Shown: piece after piece, positions 16,561 to 26,400 of the stretch
How the letters are laid out: every line of letters starts with the position of its first letter
Numbering within the stretch: position 1 is the first letter of the stretch
NCBI GenBank assembly: GCA_964398215.1
Contig: CAYNNP010000028.1
Coordinates: forward strand, 1 to 43,324
Origin: CAYNNP01 sp964398215
GTDB lineage: Bacteria; Planctomycetota; Planctomycetia; Pirellulales; Pirellulaceae
Direction: 5' to 3'
DNA: 43,324 nt
The notes under the pieces: generated by a model
Databases searched by the model: none
Seen by the model: only the letters and a program-made list of their open reading frames with translations
Told to the model about the DNA's origin: nothing
Made by a program: the position numbers and the translations under genes

Positions 16561-18537
16561 ATGACGCTCCAGCGTATCTTTTCCATCAAAGCACTCCGCA
16601 TATTGATTGTTGGATTGCTGCTTAGTTGGTTCTGTGCCCCCAGTACCGTGATGGCGCAAAATCGCTCCAAAAACACAAGCACGAAATCCAAGGCCAAGAA
16701 GCCACCCAAGATTCGGTTGCCCGAGAGCGTTCGGGAGAAGACAAAAGTCGATATGAAAGTCACTCCTGTTCAGGGTGGCACGCGCAACGCGATCATGTCA
16801 GCGGCAGCACGGCTTGACTCTCTGGTCGATGACAAGCTTTATTCGTCGGACATGCGTCCTAACGAATTGACGACCGACCCAGTATTTTTGCGCCGCATTT
16901 ATCTGGACGTTGCCGGCAGAATCCCGACGCTGAAAGAAGCGAATGAGTTTTTGGGTTCATCTGATCCTGACAAACGGATGAACTTGATCGACAAATTGCT
17001 TGGCAGCCCCGGCTACGTTAGCAACATGTACAACATGTGGGCCGACACGCTGCGTCTGAGAGAACGGCCGCAGAGCAACCTGATTTCTGACCCGTACCTT
17101 GCCTACGTCAAAGATTCCATTCGTACCAATAAACGGTACAACAAATGGGTTTACGAAATGTTGACCGCAACGGGCAAAGTCTGGGACAACCCAGCAGTCG
17201 GTTTTCAGCTTCGTGATGATGGGATGGCACTGCCGTACATTGACAACACCGTGCGTGTATTCTTGGGCACACAGATCGGATGCGCTCAGTGCCACGATCA
17301 TCCGTTTGATCAGTGGTCCCAGTATCAGTTTTACGAGTTGGCTGCTTTCAATGCGGGAGCTCGGACGCGAATCAGACGCGGTGACCCTGGGTACGAAAAA
17401 ACGAACCCTGCCAGCGCGCTGATTGCCGAAGCACGCAAGCACTACGACAAAGGCCGCGTGCCTGGTCAGTTCCAGCGTTTGGTCCGCGCCAATACATACC
17501 AAGTCAGTGAAATCAAAGCGTCTCTGCGGCTACCAAACGATTACGCCTACGAAGACGCGAAACCGAAATCGGTCGTTAAACCAGCTGTGCTGTGGGGCGA
17601 GATCCCAACTTCGGCAAAGAAGAGTAGCCCGCGCGAGCAATTCGCTGCTTGGCTGACCAGTTCCGAGAATCCGCAATTCAGCAAGATGATTGTCAATCGT
17701 TTGTGGAAACGTTTCTATGGCGTTGCACTGGTCGAGCCGTTGGATGATTTCCGTGACGAGCATCCTTGTGTTAACGAACCGTTGATGGAGTTTCTGGCGC
17801 AAGAAATGATCCAGGGTGATTTCAACCTCAAGAAATTCATTCGCATGATTCTGTATAGCCAGAGCTACCAGCGACAGGCTAGCGATTACTCAATCACGAG
17901 CGGAGAGCCATATTTCTTTCCTGGTCCAGCTGTCCGGCGAATGACAGCCGAGCAGGTTTGGGATTCGCTGCTAACGTTGGCAGTCAGCAATCCTTGGCCG
18001 TTCCAGCGACCAACCGCAGAAGACATTGGCCCCTATGTCGACTTGGACTTTACCAGTGCGAATTTTGCTTCGGTGAAAGCTCAGAGTGAGGAGTTCGCCA
18101 AAACCTATTTCTTGGGCGCGTACAAACGTGGGCTGAACAAACACGCGTATCAGGGCAATATTCTTTGCCGCGCCAGTGAGTTGCCAGCTCCAGTGGCCGC
18201 CGATCACTTCCTAAGACAATTTGGGCAGGGTGATCGCGAAACCATTGACGGCGGACAGCAAGCCGCAACGGTGCCACAGATCTTGGCCATGTTCAACGGG
18301 CCGATTACTCACGTGATGCTGGAAGCCGGTTCGGCGATTGTTGACAACGTTTTAGAAATCGAAGGCACCAAAGACCGTGTCGATGCGATTTTTGTCAGCG
18401 TCTTGACGCGTCCCCCAAATTCGGTGGACCGAGTCACCGTGGCAAGAGAACTGAGCCGTGAAGCCAATGACAACGTCGGTTACGGCAACATCATCTGGGC
18501 GTTACTGAACACTCGCGAATTTTTGTTCATTCAGTAA
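16561..18537 (+). CDS. DUF1549/DUF1553 secreted protein with CxxCH motif
   Basis: A 658-residue exported protein. A signal segment lies at about 8-33 (FSIKALRILIVGLLLSWF, ending VMAQ), followed by a Lys-rich linker. The DUF1549 domain begins at about 85 (FLRRIYLDVAGRIPTLKEA) and contains Cys241-x-x-Cys244-His245 in GCAQCHDHPFDQW, the typical motif of this planctomycete family, which could bind heme c. DUF1553 follows from about 355 (REQFAAWLTSSENPQFSKMIVNRLWKRF, FIRMILYSQSYQRQ) to the end (LLNTREFLFIQ). The start is ATG 16561; TTG 16546 is an unlikely alternative. It is followed after 76 bases by a DUF1501 gene, the standard partner. Members are abundant in planctomycetes and often lie near carbohydrate-degradation genes; the exact reaction is unknown. 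Confidence 0.93.
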   Translation: MTLQRIFSIKALRILIVGLLLSWFCAPSTVMAQNRSKNTSTKSKAKKPPKIRLPESVREKTKVDMKVTPVQGGTRNAIMSAAARLDSLVDDKLYSSDMRPNELTTDPVFLRRIYLDVAGRIPTLKEANEFLGSSDPDKRMNLIDKLLGSPGYVSNMYNMWADTLRLRERPQSNLISDPYLAYVKDSIRTNKRYNKWVYEMLTATGKVWDNPAVGFQLRDDGMALPYIDNTVRVFLGTQIGCAQCHDHPFDQWSQYQFYELAAFNAGARTRIRRGDPGYEKTNPASALIAEARKHYDKGRVPGQFQRLVRANTYQVSEIKASLRLPNDYAYEDAKPKSVVKPAVLWGEIPTSAKKSSPREQFAAWLTSSENPQFSKMIVNRLWKRFYGVALVEPLDDFRDEHPCVNEPLMEFLAQEMIQGDFNLKKFIRMILYSQSYQRQASDYSITSGEPYFFPGPAVRRMTAEQVWDSLLTLAVSNPWPFQRPTAEDIGPYVDLDFTSANFASVKAQSEEFAKTYFLGAYKRGLNKHAYQGNILCRASELPAPVAADHFLRQFGQGDRETIDGGQQAATVPQILAMFNGPITHVMLEAGSAIVDNVLEIEGTKDRVDAIFVSVLTRPPNSVDRVTVARELSREANDNVGYGNIIWALLNTREFLFIQ

Positions 18538-18613
18538 ACCGCTACCTGAAAATCAATGCCTTGCCGCTACGGCGGCACAACAAATTCATCATCTTTGTTT
18601 TGGAGTATCCAAC

Positions 18614-19906
18614 ATGACACGTCCAGAGTTTCGTCTCGAAGATCGCCGAGCGTTCATGAAATCCGCGGCTTCGCAATGTTTGGGAGTCAGCTTTGCCGGC
18701 GCCGTAGGATCGCAAGGATTCTTTGGCGAAGAAGCCATCGCAGCGCAGACGCCCAGTGGCAAGGCCAAGCACATCATTTATATGTTCATGGACGGAGCGA
18801 TGACTCACCTGGACACATTTGACCCGAAAGTCGGTGTCGAAGAAGCCGGCGAGACCAAGCCGATTCAGACTCGTGTGCCTGGAATCCATTTCGGTGACCG
18901 CTTTCCAAAGCTCGCTTATCTGTCCGGCGCCATTGCTGTCGTGCGTTCGCTTAGCACTGAAACAGGCGCCCACGATAAGGGCAAGTACCTGATGCGTACG
19001 GCGTACAAGAAACTCAATAGTATCCAGCACCCAGCGATGGGCGCCTGGATGGTTTCCAAGGCTGGACGACTGAACAAAGAACTGCCAGGTAACTACATTC
19101 TAGGGTCAGGCAACGGACACCCGGGGGCTGGATTCTTGGAGCCATCGCTTTCACCTGTCCCAATCGCAAATGCGGCCGCTGGTTTGCAGAATACGAAACT
19201 GCCCAAGTATTTGCCGCCAGAGTTGTTTGATCGGCGACTGATGTTGGCATCAAAATTCGATAAGGCTTTTCAAGGTCAGCACAAGAATCTGAACGTCGAA
19301 GCCTACAACCAGCTTTACTCCGAAGCCAAAAGATTGATGGGCAGCGATCACCTGAAGGTCTTCAATATCAATGAGGAAGACGAAAAAATTCGTGACGCAT
19401 ACGGCAAGAACCAGATTGGCCAAGCATGTTTGCTATCCCGGCGTCTGGTGCAAAGTGGTGCTCGATTTGTCGAAATCAGCTACGGTGGCTGGGACATGCA
19501 CCAAGACATATACAACCGTCTGGACGACAAAGCAGCTCAATTGGACAACGCACTTGGCAATCTGATGCGTGACTTGCACAGTAAAGGTCTGTTGGACGAA
19601 ACCTTGATCGTACTGACAACTGAGTTTGGGCGCAAACCAAAAATGAACGTCAACGGCGGTCGGGATCATCACCCTGGTGCATTCTGCAGCTTGCTGATCG
19701 GGGCGGGAATCAAAGGCGGCCAAGTATACGGATCTTCCGACAAGAAGGGATTCTCGGTCGACAAAGACGCTGTCAGTGTTTCGGACTTCAATCGCACGAT
19801 TGCAGCAGCAGCTGGTTTGCCGCTAAACCAAGAACAATTCGCGCCCAACGGTCGTCCGTTCAAGATCGGCGGCGACGGCGATCCAGTCCAAGCACTGCTT
19901 GCGTAG
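18614..19906 (+). CDS. DUF1501 protein, Tat-type leader
   Basis: A 430-residue DUF1501 protein of the sulfatase/alkaline-phosphatase-like superfamily. The N-terminus has Arg11-Arg12 in DRRAFMKSAAS followed by a weakly hydrophobic stretch to AIAAQ, consistent with Tat export. Family features are HIIYMFMDGAMTHLDTFDPK (metal-site Asp), FGDRFPKLA, SGARFVEISYGGWDMHQD, and TLIVLTTEFGRKPKMN with GGRDHHPGAF near the end. GGAG at 18602-18605 precedes the ATG by eight bases. It is almost certainly co-transcribed with the preceding DUF1549/1553 gene; the two act as a pair across planctomycetes, though their substrate is not defined. Confidence 0.93.
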   Translation: MTRPEFRLEDRRAFMKSAASQCLGVSFAGAVGSQGFFGEEAIAAQTPSGKAKHIIYMFMDGAMTHLDTFDPKVGVEEAGETKPIQTRVPGIHFGDRFPKLAYLSGAIAVVRSLSTETGAHDKGKYLMRTAYKKLNSIQHPAMGAWMVSKAGRLNKELPGNYILGSGNGHPGAGFLEPSLSPVPIANAAAGLQNTKLPKYLPPELFDRRLMLASKFDKAFQGQHKNLNVEAYNQLYSEAKRLMGSDHLKVFNINEEDEKIRDAYGKNQIGQACLLSRRLVQSGARFVEISYGGWDMHQDIYNRLDDKAAQLDNALGNLMRDLHSKGLLDETLIVLTTEFGRKPKMNVNGGRDHHPGAFCSLLIGAGIKGGQVYGSSDKKGFSVDKDAVSVSDFNRTIAAAAGLPLNQEQFAPNGRPFKIGGDGDPVQALLA

Positions 19907-20003
19907 CAACTTACGGAAATCGTGTTTTTTGCTGTAGCTCCGATGTGTTCATTCATCGTTCAGTTGGCCTCAATGCAAATGCCATCACAAGGAAGGCTGT
20001 CGT

Positions 20004-23000
20004 ATGGACCCAGTCGAAAAACGCGGACTCCTGTACGGCTTGCTCGCGCTGAAAATCGGTTTCGTCAACGTAGATCAACTGGTTGAAACCCTCAGTGCTT
20101 GGAATCTGAAATCTGCGGACGATGATTTGCTACCGTCCGAGTTCTTTGTCGAGCGTTCGCTCCTAACTTCGGAGCAAGCAAGGGCCGTTGAAAATGTTTT
20201 TGCACTTCATGTTGCAAGCGGCGATTGTGAAGAGCTTGATCATTCGCTAGAGACCTTGGCAAGTTTCGAGGTCTCCGATGCGATTGGGAAATCGGAGCGC
20301 CAGGGAGCATCTGATATCCAAGAAACGCTGCAGCAATTAAAAACCTCTGCTCAAACTGGCCAGGGAATTGGCGACACCGAACGCAATGAACTCAACGTTG
20401 GTGGGGCGAGGCAGGCTAATACGCATGTTTCGGACAATCGTTTTAAGGTGATTCGCCCTCTAGAAAGCGGAAAGGGAGGGATGGGGGAAATTGACGTCGC
20501 AGAGGATGCAGAACTCGGGCGTCATGTCGCTCTCAAGAAAATTCGGCCGGAGCAAGCCGACAAGCAGGCGAGTCGAGATCGCTTTCGTAGAGAAGCAGAG
20601 ATAACCGGCAACCTAGAGCATCCAAGCATAGTGCCAATTTATGGGTTGGGCTCGGATGCTAGTGGACGCCCGTATTATGCGATGCGATGGATTCGTGGAA
20701 ATGATCTCGGGATGGCCATCGAAAAGTTTCATGCCGACCGTGAGCAGGGCAGTACGTCGTTTGAAACGATAGAGTTTCGTGCTTTGATTGACCAATTGAT
20801 CGACGTTGCACAGGCGATCAGCTATGCGCACAGTCGCGGTGTCTTGCACCGAGATCTGAAACCTAACAACGTCATGGTCGGCAAGTATGGCGAGACGCTC
20901 GTTATCGATTGGGGGTTGGCTCGACTTCCAGATCAAGACGACTTTGCCGATGCGAATGGGGGACCATTAGTTGAGAACGCTGCGGAAGACGAACCATTGG
21001 TTCTATCTGGTTCTCACACACGCGACCTGCCGCATACGGCACAAGGCTCCATCATGGGGACAGTCGGGTACGCACCCCCGGAACAACTCGATGGAAGCGT
21101 CGATAGGATCGGACCATATAGCGACGTCTACGGACTTGGGGCGATCCTCTATCAGATATTGACTGGCAAAGCGCCGGTGCAAACCAAGGGCATGGGTTTA
21201 AAGGCGGCAGTTGAAGCGACGCTGCGAGGGCGAATCGAACCTCCAGGTGCGGTTGCCTCAGGGGTTCCAAAATCGCTGGCGGCGATATGCATGAAGTCTC
21301 TTGAGCGAGAACCAAGCGAGCGTTATTCGAATGCCAGTCAGCTGATCGATGAACTGGAACGGTGGAAAGCCGATCAGCCAGTCGAAGCCCGAAACGAGAC
21401 GTTGATCGAAAAACTTGGCCGATTCGCACGAAAACATCGCGCCGCTACGGTGGCAGGAACGATCGCCTTGGTCACAATTTCGCTCGTTTCTTCGATTGCT
21501 CTTGTTGAAGTAGACCGTCAACGAGGCCTTGCCAACGACTCTGCAGTGGCTGAGAAAGATCAGCGGTTGGTCGCTCAGAGAGCTCAACAAAAGGCGGAGT
21601 CATTGGCGTCGTCGGAACGCATTGCCAGAGAAAAGGCTGACCGTTTGGCGGTTTCAGAAAGAAAAGCAAAGGAGGAAGCTGCAGAGTTGGCCGAGCGGAA
21701 CCAGGACGTGGTTGATTTCTTTGTGAATGCGTTCCGAAGTGCAGACCCGGAAAACAAAGGTGTTACGCACGAGATGACAGCGAAGGAAGTCTTGAACCGA
21801 GCCCGCCGACGCTTCGACGGAAAAAAGCAGCTTCAGCGCGATCCACTTGCAAAAGCAACTCTTTTGAAAGCTTTAGGAGATTCATTTGTATCTTTGGGTG
21901 ACTACGAGGCGGCAGCAGAGTGTCTTGAAATAGCTTTTGAAATTCAATCGAAAGAACTGGGAGAAGAAGACAATGTGACTCTCATCAGCCAAAACAATTT
22001 GGCAGTGGCCTACCACCATTTGGGAGAGTCATCTCGATGCATCGAGCTTAACGAAAAACTGCTGGTCTTACGGCAAAAAACACTGGGCAAATCGCATCAG
22101 GATACGCTTACGGCAATCAACAATCTAGCAGCGGCCAAACTGCAGGCGGGCGACCTGCACGCTGCTGCAGAGTCTTTTGAATTGGTGCTCGAGCGATTAG
22201 TCGAGAAGTTTGAGGATTCACACAAAAACGTAACATCCACGCGACAGAATCTTGCGAACTGTTACCGAGAACTTGGAAGGTTTTCAGAGGCAGTCGAACT
22301 CATGCGGCAAGTCTACCAAGCGCGCAAAGAAAAGCTGGGCGCCAAAAATCCGCATACGATCGTCGCTTTGGATAACCTTGCGCTCGCTCTTGCGCAAAAC
22401 GGCGCCTACGAAGAAGCTCATGAAGGATTTCTAACGAGCTACGAATTGAGCCTTGAAAAACTGGGTAAAGATCATCCATCGACGCTTACCAGTATTCATA
22501 ATCTCGCAAACAGCTACCAAAATATGGGGGAGCTCGAAAAGGCGCGTACGCTCTTTAACGAAGTTGTCCAACGACGACAGATGGTGTTGGGAGAAGAACA
22601 TCCCCGCACGTTGGTGAGCTTAAATAACCTTGCCAGTGTGTTGCTCGATTTGGGGGAACTGGATAGGTCCACTGAGCTCAATCAGAAAGTCTTGCGGCTT
22701 CGCCAGAAGGTACTTGGAAAAGCACATCCCTTCACTCTGAGTAGCATGAACAATCTTGCGACGTCGCTTACTGATCAAGGAAAATTAGGCGCTGCAAAAA
22801 AACTGCTGCAGTCTGGGGTTGAGATCCAGGAAAAAACGTTTGGCAGGTTGCACCCAACGACGTTGGCATTCCGTATTAATCTCGCGCGTGTCATTGAGCG
22901 GCTAGACGGTCCTGCAGATGCTCGCGGGATGCTGCAAATGATAGTTAAAGATTCTCTGGCGACGTTGGGGGAACAGCACCCAACGACACTTAGTGCCAGT

Positions 23001-23174
23001 GAATGCCTTGCTTCAAACTATATGCTCACGCCTGCCACGTGTTTACAAGCTAAGGAGATCTTGGGAAAAATCTTGCAACGGAGCACCTTGGCGTTTGGAA
23101 ACGAAAACCGCCGAACGCAGCGTATCAAAGCCATGCTGGAGGAAGCAGAAGCACTCATCCCTAAGCAAGATTAG
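20004..23174 (+). CDS. Membrane Ser/Thr protein kinase with TPR (KLC-like) repeats
   Basis: A 1056-residue Hanks-type kinase. Residues 1-140 form an N-terminal region often found in planctomycete kinases. The kinase domain spans about 147-455: Gly loop SGKGGMGE (155-162), VALKK (Lys178), HRDLKPNN (Asp284), IDWG instead of DFG (301-304), and GTVGYAPPE. DWG is common in planctomycete kinases and need not abolish activity. A TM segment follows at about 478-503, then a Lys/Glu/Ala-rich coiled coil (510-575). A long array of about 42-residue repeats then runs to the end, each with the kinesin-light-chain pattern LGxxHPxTLxSxxNLAxxxxxxG. An AAGGAAGG ribosome site precedes ATG 20004. The TPRs would lie across the membrane and bind a protein partner. 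It sits 319 bases before the AAA+ operon on the same strand, a possible but unproven functional link. Confidence 0.93.
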   Translation: MDPVEKRGLLYGLLALKIGFVNVDQLVETLSAWNLKSADDDLLPSEFFVERSLLTSEQARAVENVFALHVASGDCEELDHSLETLASFEVSDAIGKSERQGASDIQETLQQLKTSAQTGQGIGDTERNELNVGGARQANTHVSDNRFKVIRPLESGKGGMGEIDVAEDAELGRHVALKKIRPEQADKQASRDRFRREAEITGNLEHPSIVPIYGLGSDASGRPYYAMRWIRGNDLGMAIEKFHADREQGSTSFETIEFRALIDQLIDVAQAISYAHSRGVLHRDLKPNNVMVGKYGETLVIDWGLARLPDQDDFADANGGPLVENAAEDEPLVLSGSHTRDLPHTAQGSIMGTVGYAPPEQLDGSVDRIGPYSDVYGLGAILYQILTGKAPVQTKGMGLKAAVEATLRGRIEPPGAVASGVPKSLAAICMKSLEREPSERYSNASQLIDELERWKADQPVEARNETLIEKLGRFARKHRAATVAGTIALVTISLVSSIALVEVDRQRGLANDSAVAEKDQRLVAQRAQQKAESLASSERIAREKADRLAVSERKAKEEAAELAERNQDVVDFFVNAFRSADPENKGVTHEMTAKEVLNRARRRFDGKKQLQRDPLAKATLLKALGDSFVSLGDYEAAAECLEIAFEIQSKELGEEDNVTLISQNNLAVAYHHLGESSRCIELNEKLLVLRQKTLGKSHQDTLTAINNLAAAKLQAGDLHAAAESFELVLERLVEKFEDSHKNVTSTRQNLANCYRELGRFSEAVELMRQVYQARKEKLGAKNPHTIVALDNLALALAQNGAYEEAHEGFLTSYELSLEKLGKDHPSTLTSIHNLANSYQNMGELEKARTLFNEVVQRRQMVLGEEHPRTLVSLNNLASVLLDLGELDRSTELNQKVLRLRQKVLGKAHPFTLSSMNNLATSLTDQGKLGAAKKLLQSGVEIQEKTFGRLHPTTLAFRINLARVIERLDGPADARGMLQMIVKDSLATLGEQHPTTLSASECLASNYMLTPATCLQAKEILGKILQRSTLAFGNENRRTQRIKAMLEEAEALIPKQD

Positions 23175-23493
23175 AACCGGGCGAATCGACAAGGCGCCGT
23201 CACGCCTGGCGACGCTTTCACGTGTTTGATGCTGGTTCTATTTTGAGTGCGACGCTTCGGTAACGCTACGTTTCATAGGGCTTTCATGGCAAAACGGTAG
23301 CTTCAGGACCAAGATGTTGTGTTACATCTGCGGTTCGGATATCGGTATCCGAGTGCACCGGCACATGACCGTCGATGAATCGCTTACGATCATTCGTATT
23401 TGAAAACCATTTTGGCTGCAGAACCTCCGGTGACAAATGGTGTCTGAATGGTCTTGAGAGGGAGTTCTAAAGCAAAGCCTTTTGATTTCAGTT
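23175..23493. other. Region between kinase gene and AAA+ operon
   Basis: This region should contain the promoter of the AAA+ operon. It holds a possible 29-codon ORF (23314-23403, listed separately) and a perfect inverted repeat TCGGATA-tcgg-TATCCGA inside it (about 23335-23352). No clear sigma-70 pair is visible. Confidence 0.35.
23314..23403 (+). CDS. Possible 29-residue peptide with C-x2-C and H-x-H
   Basis: ATG 23314 is preceded by AGGA (23305-23308) at a five-base spacing, and the frame ends at TGA 23401-23403. The peptide starts MLCYICGSD and contains Cys3-x2-Cys6 and His15-x-His17, a pattern able to bind zinc. It lies in the leader region of the AAA+ operon. It is short enough to occur by chance, so it should be treated as tentative; a regulatory leader peptide is another possibility. 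Confidence 0.25.
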   Translation: MLCYICGSDIGIRVHRHMTVDESLTIIRI

Positions 23494-26400
23494 ATGCCAC
23501 AATCTGTTTCGATCGAATTACCGTTGATCATCACCACTTACGGATCCTGTTCGCTGGTGCAACCGGTTGGGTTTCCCGAATTCGCGCTGGCTTCCAGCAA
23601 CGAACCGAGTGTCGTTCGATCGGTGCGCCGGCAAATCATCAAGTCCTGCCGAATGGTGTTGGGGACCGAGTTGGTGGCGAATCTGGTCCGCGGTGAGCCA
23701 CAGCATCTGACGATCCCAGTAGAAATCAAGCCGCCAAAGCGCAATGCGGCTTGGCGAGACGCTGTGAATTTGAATGTTGATGCGATCCGGTGGCAGCAAG
23801 ACGATTCGCTTATCATCAATTACATTCCGGCACTGGAGCTGACGATCCTGGCCAGCCCCGACACAGACGTCGATCAATTGCTAAAGGAACAGATTCGCAG
23901 TGCCCTGCGTCGCGGCGAACAATGGGCGCTGCCCGAATTGATGGCTCTGGGCCATGGTGAACTGTCACTCAAAAAAACTTCAAACCTTACGCTGCAGGTT
24001 CCAACGCCACGCGAAATAGCTCGAGCTGATCAAGATAAACCCAAGAGCAAAACACCGACGTTGTCAAAAGTCGCGACACGTTTGCGGCGAAAGTCATTGC
24101 GACCGGCATTTCATCGCGAGCAAGAAGTTCAGCAGTTGGCGAGATTGCTTGCCACAAAAGATGCTCGGAGCGTTCTGCTGGTAGGCCCATCGGGAGTCGG
24201 CAAGACGGCTGTCTTTCATCAATGGGTGCGTAGTGCAGCGCAGTTTTCGATGAAAAATGTAGCTTGCTGGGCAACTGATGGCTCGCGTTTGATTTCCGGC
24301 CAAACTGGCTTTGGAATGTGGCAGCAACAGTGCCTTGCCATGGCTGAAGACGCCGGGCGATACCCAGCAATCATTCATCTTGGGAACCTTGTCGAATTGT
24401 GTGAATCCGGTCGCCTGCGCGGGAGCGGTGGTTGCGGTTCGTTGTTGGCACCCAAGTTAGCGGACGGGCGTTTTCAAGCGATCATCGAATGCACTCCCGA
24501 GCAGTTATCGCGAGTCGCGCGGTTGGAACCGCGTTTGATCGCCGCGCTGACGCAGCTGCGAATCGAAGAACCCACGCACGAACAGACGCGTTCGATTTTG
24601 CTGGACGCGGCTACATCGTGGAAGCCCGTGGATATTAGTGCCGAATTGCGGCGCAAGCGTCAGCGTAAAAACAAAAAAAAGCGTTCGCGATCAAAGTCCA
24701 CAGCCGACCAGTCGATGCCGGTGCCCGTGGTCGAACCGGTAGCCTTAGAAATCCTTGACCGTCTTCATCGACGGTTTCGCACCGATGCAGCGGCACCTGG
24801 CCGACCTCTTGCATTTTTTCACGCGTTGATCAGTCAATTGCGAGCCGATGAGACTTTGGATGAAAAGAAGGTCATCGAAGCGTTTGGTCGGCAAACTGGT
24901 TTGCCAAATTTTTTGATCGATGAAGACGTTCGGCCAGACTTGGACGATATTCGCGAGCAACTGCGTTCTCAGGTTTTGGGGCAAGACCAAGTGATCGAGT
25001 CGTTGGTCGATGTGGTTGCGACGTTGGCGGCTGACCTGTCGCGCGGCGATCGCCCGCTGGCATCCATGATGTTGATCGGCCCCACCGGTGTTGGCAAAAC
25101 GGAAACGGCCAAAGCACTTTCGCGTTTGATCTACAGCGACGTTTCACGTTTGGTGCGGATCGATATGTCAGAACTTTCATCGGGAACTGCGGTGGGCAGG
25201 TTGATTGGCGACGCGATTCACCCCGAAGGGATGCTGACATCAGCAGTTCGTGCTCAACCATTTTCGCTCGTGCTGCTGGATGAATTCGAAAAAGCTCATC
25301 CTTCGGTTTTTGACTTGTTGTTGCAGGTTTTGGGAGAAGGTCGATTGACGGACGGCCAGGGTCGGCTTGCGGATTTCCGGAATTCGATCGTGTTGATGAC
25401 CAGCAACCTGGGCGTGGATACGTTTCGCGCCAATCCGCTGGGTTTGGCGGAGACACAAAAACAAGAACGCTATCGCAACCATTTTGAACGGCAGGTCCGC
25501 GAATTCCTTCGCCCCGAACTCTTTAACCGAATCGATCGGGTTTTGTCATACGATCCGCTGGAGCAAGAAACCGTCCGCAAGATCGCTGAATTGCGTGTGA
25601 CGGAATTGAAAAAACGTGACGGTTGGCATAGCTACGGAAACGAAATCAACGTCTCGCCTGAAGCAATGTCGAGACTGGCGGCGAACGGATACCAGCCACA
25701 ATACGGTGCTCGGCCGCTGGCCCGCGAATTGGACCGGCAGGTGGTCACACCGATCGCCGAAGCCATCTGCGATTCGGGGCGTCAAATTCGATTGAATGCG
25801 AATGTTGATCTATTCGCTGGCGATGACCAACGCATCCGCATAAAGACGGAATCGGCACGCGACTCGCAGAATGAAAGTCAATCCAACCAAGTCTTGTTGG
25901 AAAGAGCGACTTTGCTTCGGCGGCGAGGACAATTGTTGGATTGCTGTTCAGCTGTTCGTCGGTTGCGAAACGAATACACGCAATCCAACCGGCGACTGAA
26001 GGCCAAGTACAAACGTGCGAAGACAGCAGAGAAGAAATCGCGAATCCGCTACGGTGCCGAAGCAGCCGCTTGCACTCAGATACGCGAACAACTGAATGCC
26101 GTCGGTCGTTTGTGCCGCGAACTGGAGCGGGCGGAATCCAAATTATTGGCAAAGCACTACCGTAGCCAAACGATCGATCACGCAGCAACCGGCGAGCGAT
26201 TGGCGGAGCTTTATGATCGACTGTGGCGAACGCTTTGCGAAATTCGCAGTGGTGGCCCGCTGGATCGACAGTCTTTGACGCTGCTTATGTCCGGACACAA
26301 ATTGAACGCCGCGAATCTGTTGTTGCTTGGCTATCAAAAATTGGTAAGCGAAAAAGAATGGACCTTTCAAGCTCATGCGATTGTGCCACTGGAGGAGTCT

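Noticed and set aside
20904..20915. Kinase called inactive because DFG is DWG
   Set aside because: IDWG is frequent among planctomycete Hanks-type kinases, and the catalytic HRD Asp, the Lys and the metal-binding Asp are all kept.
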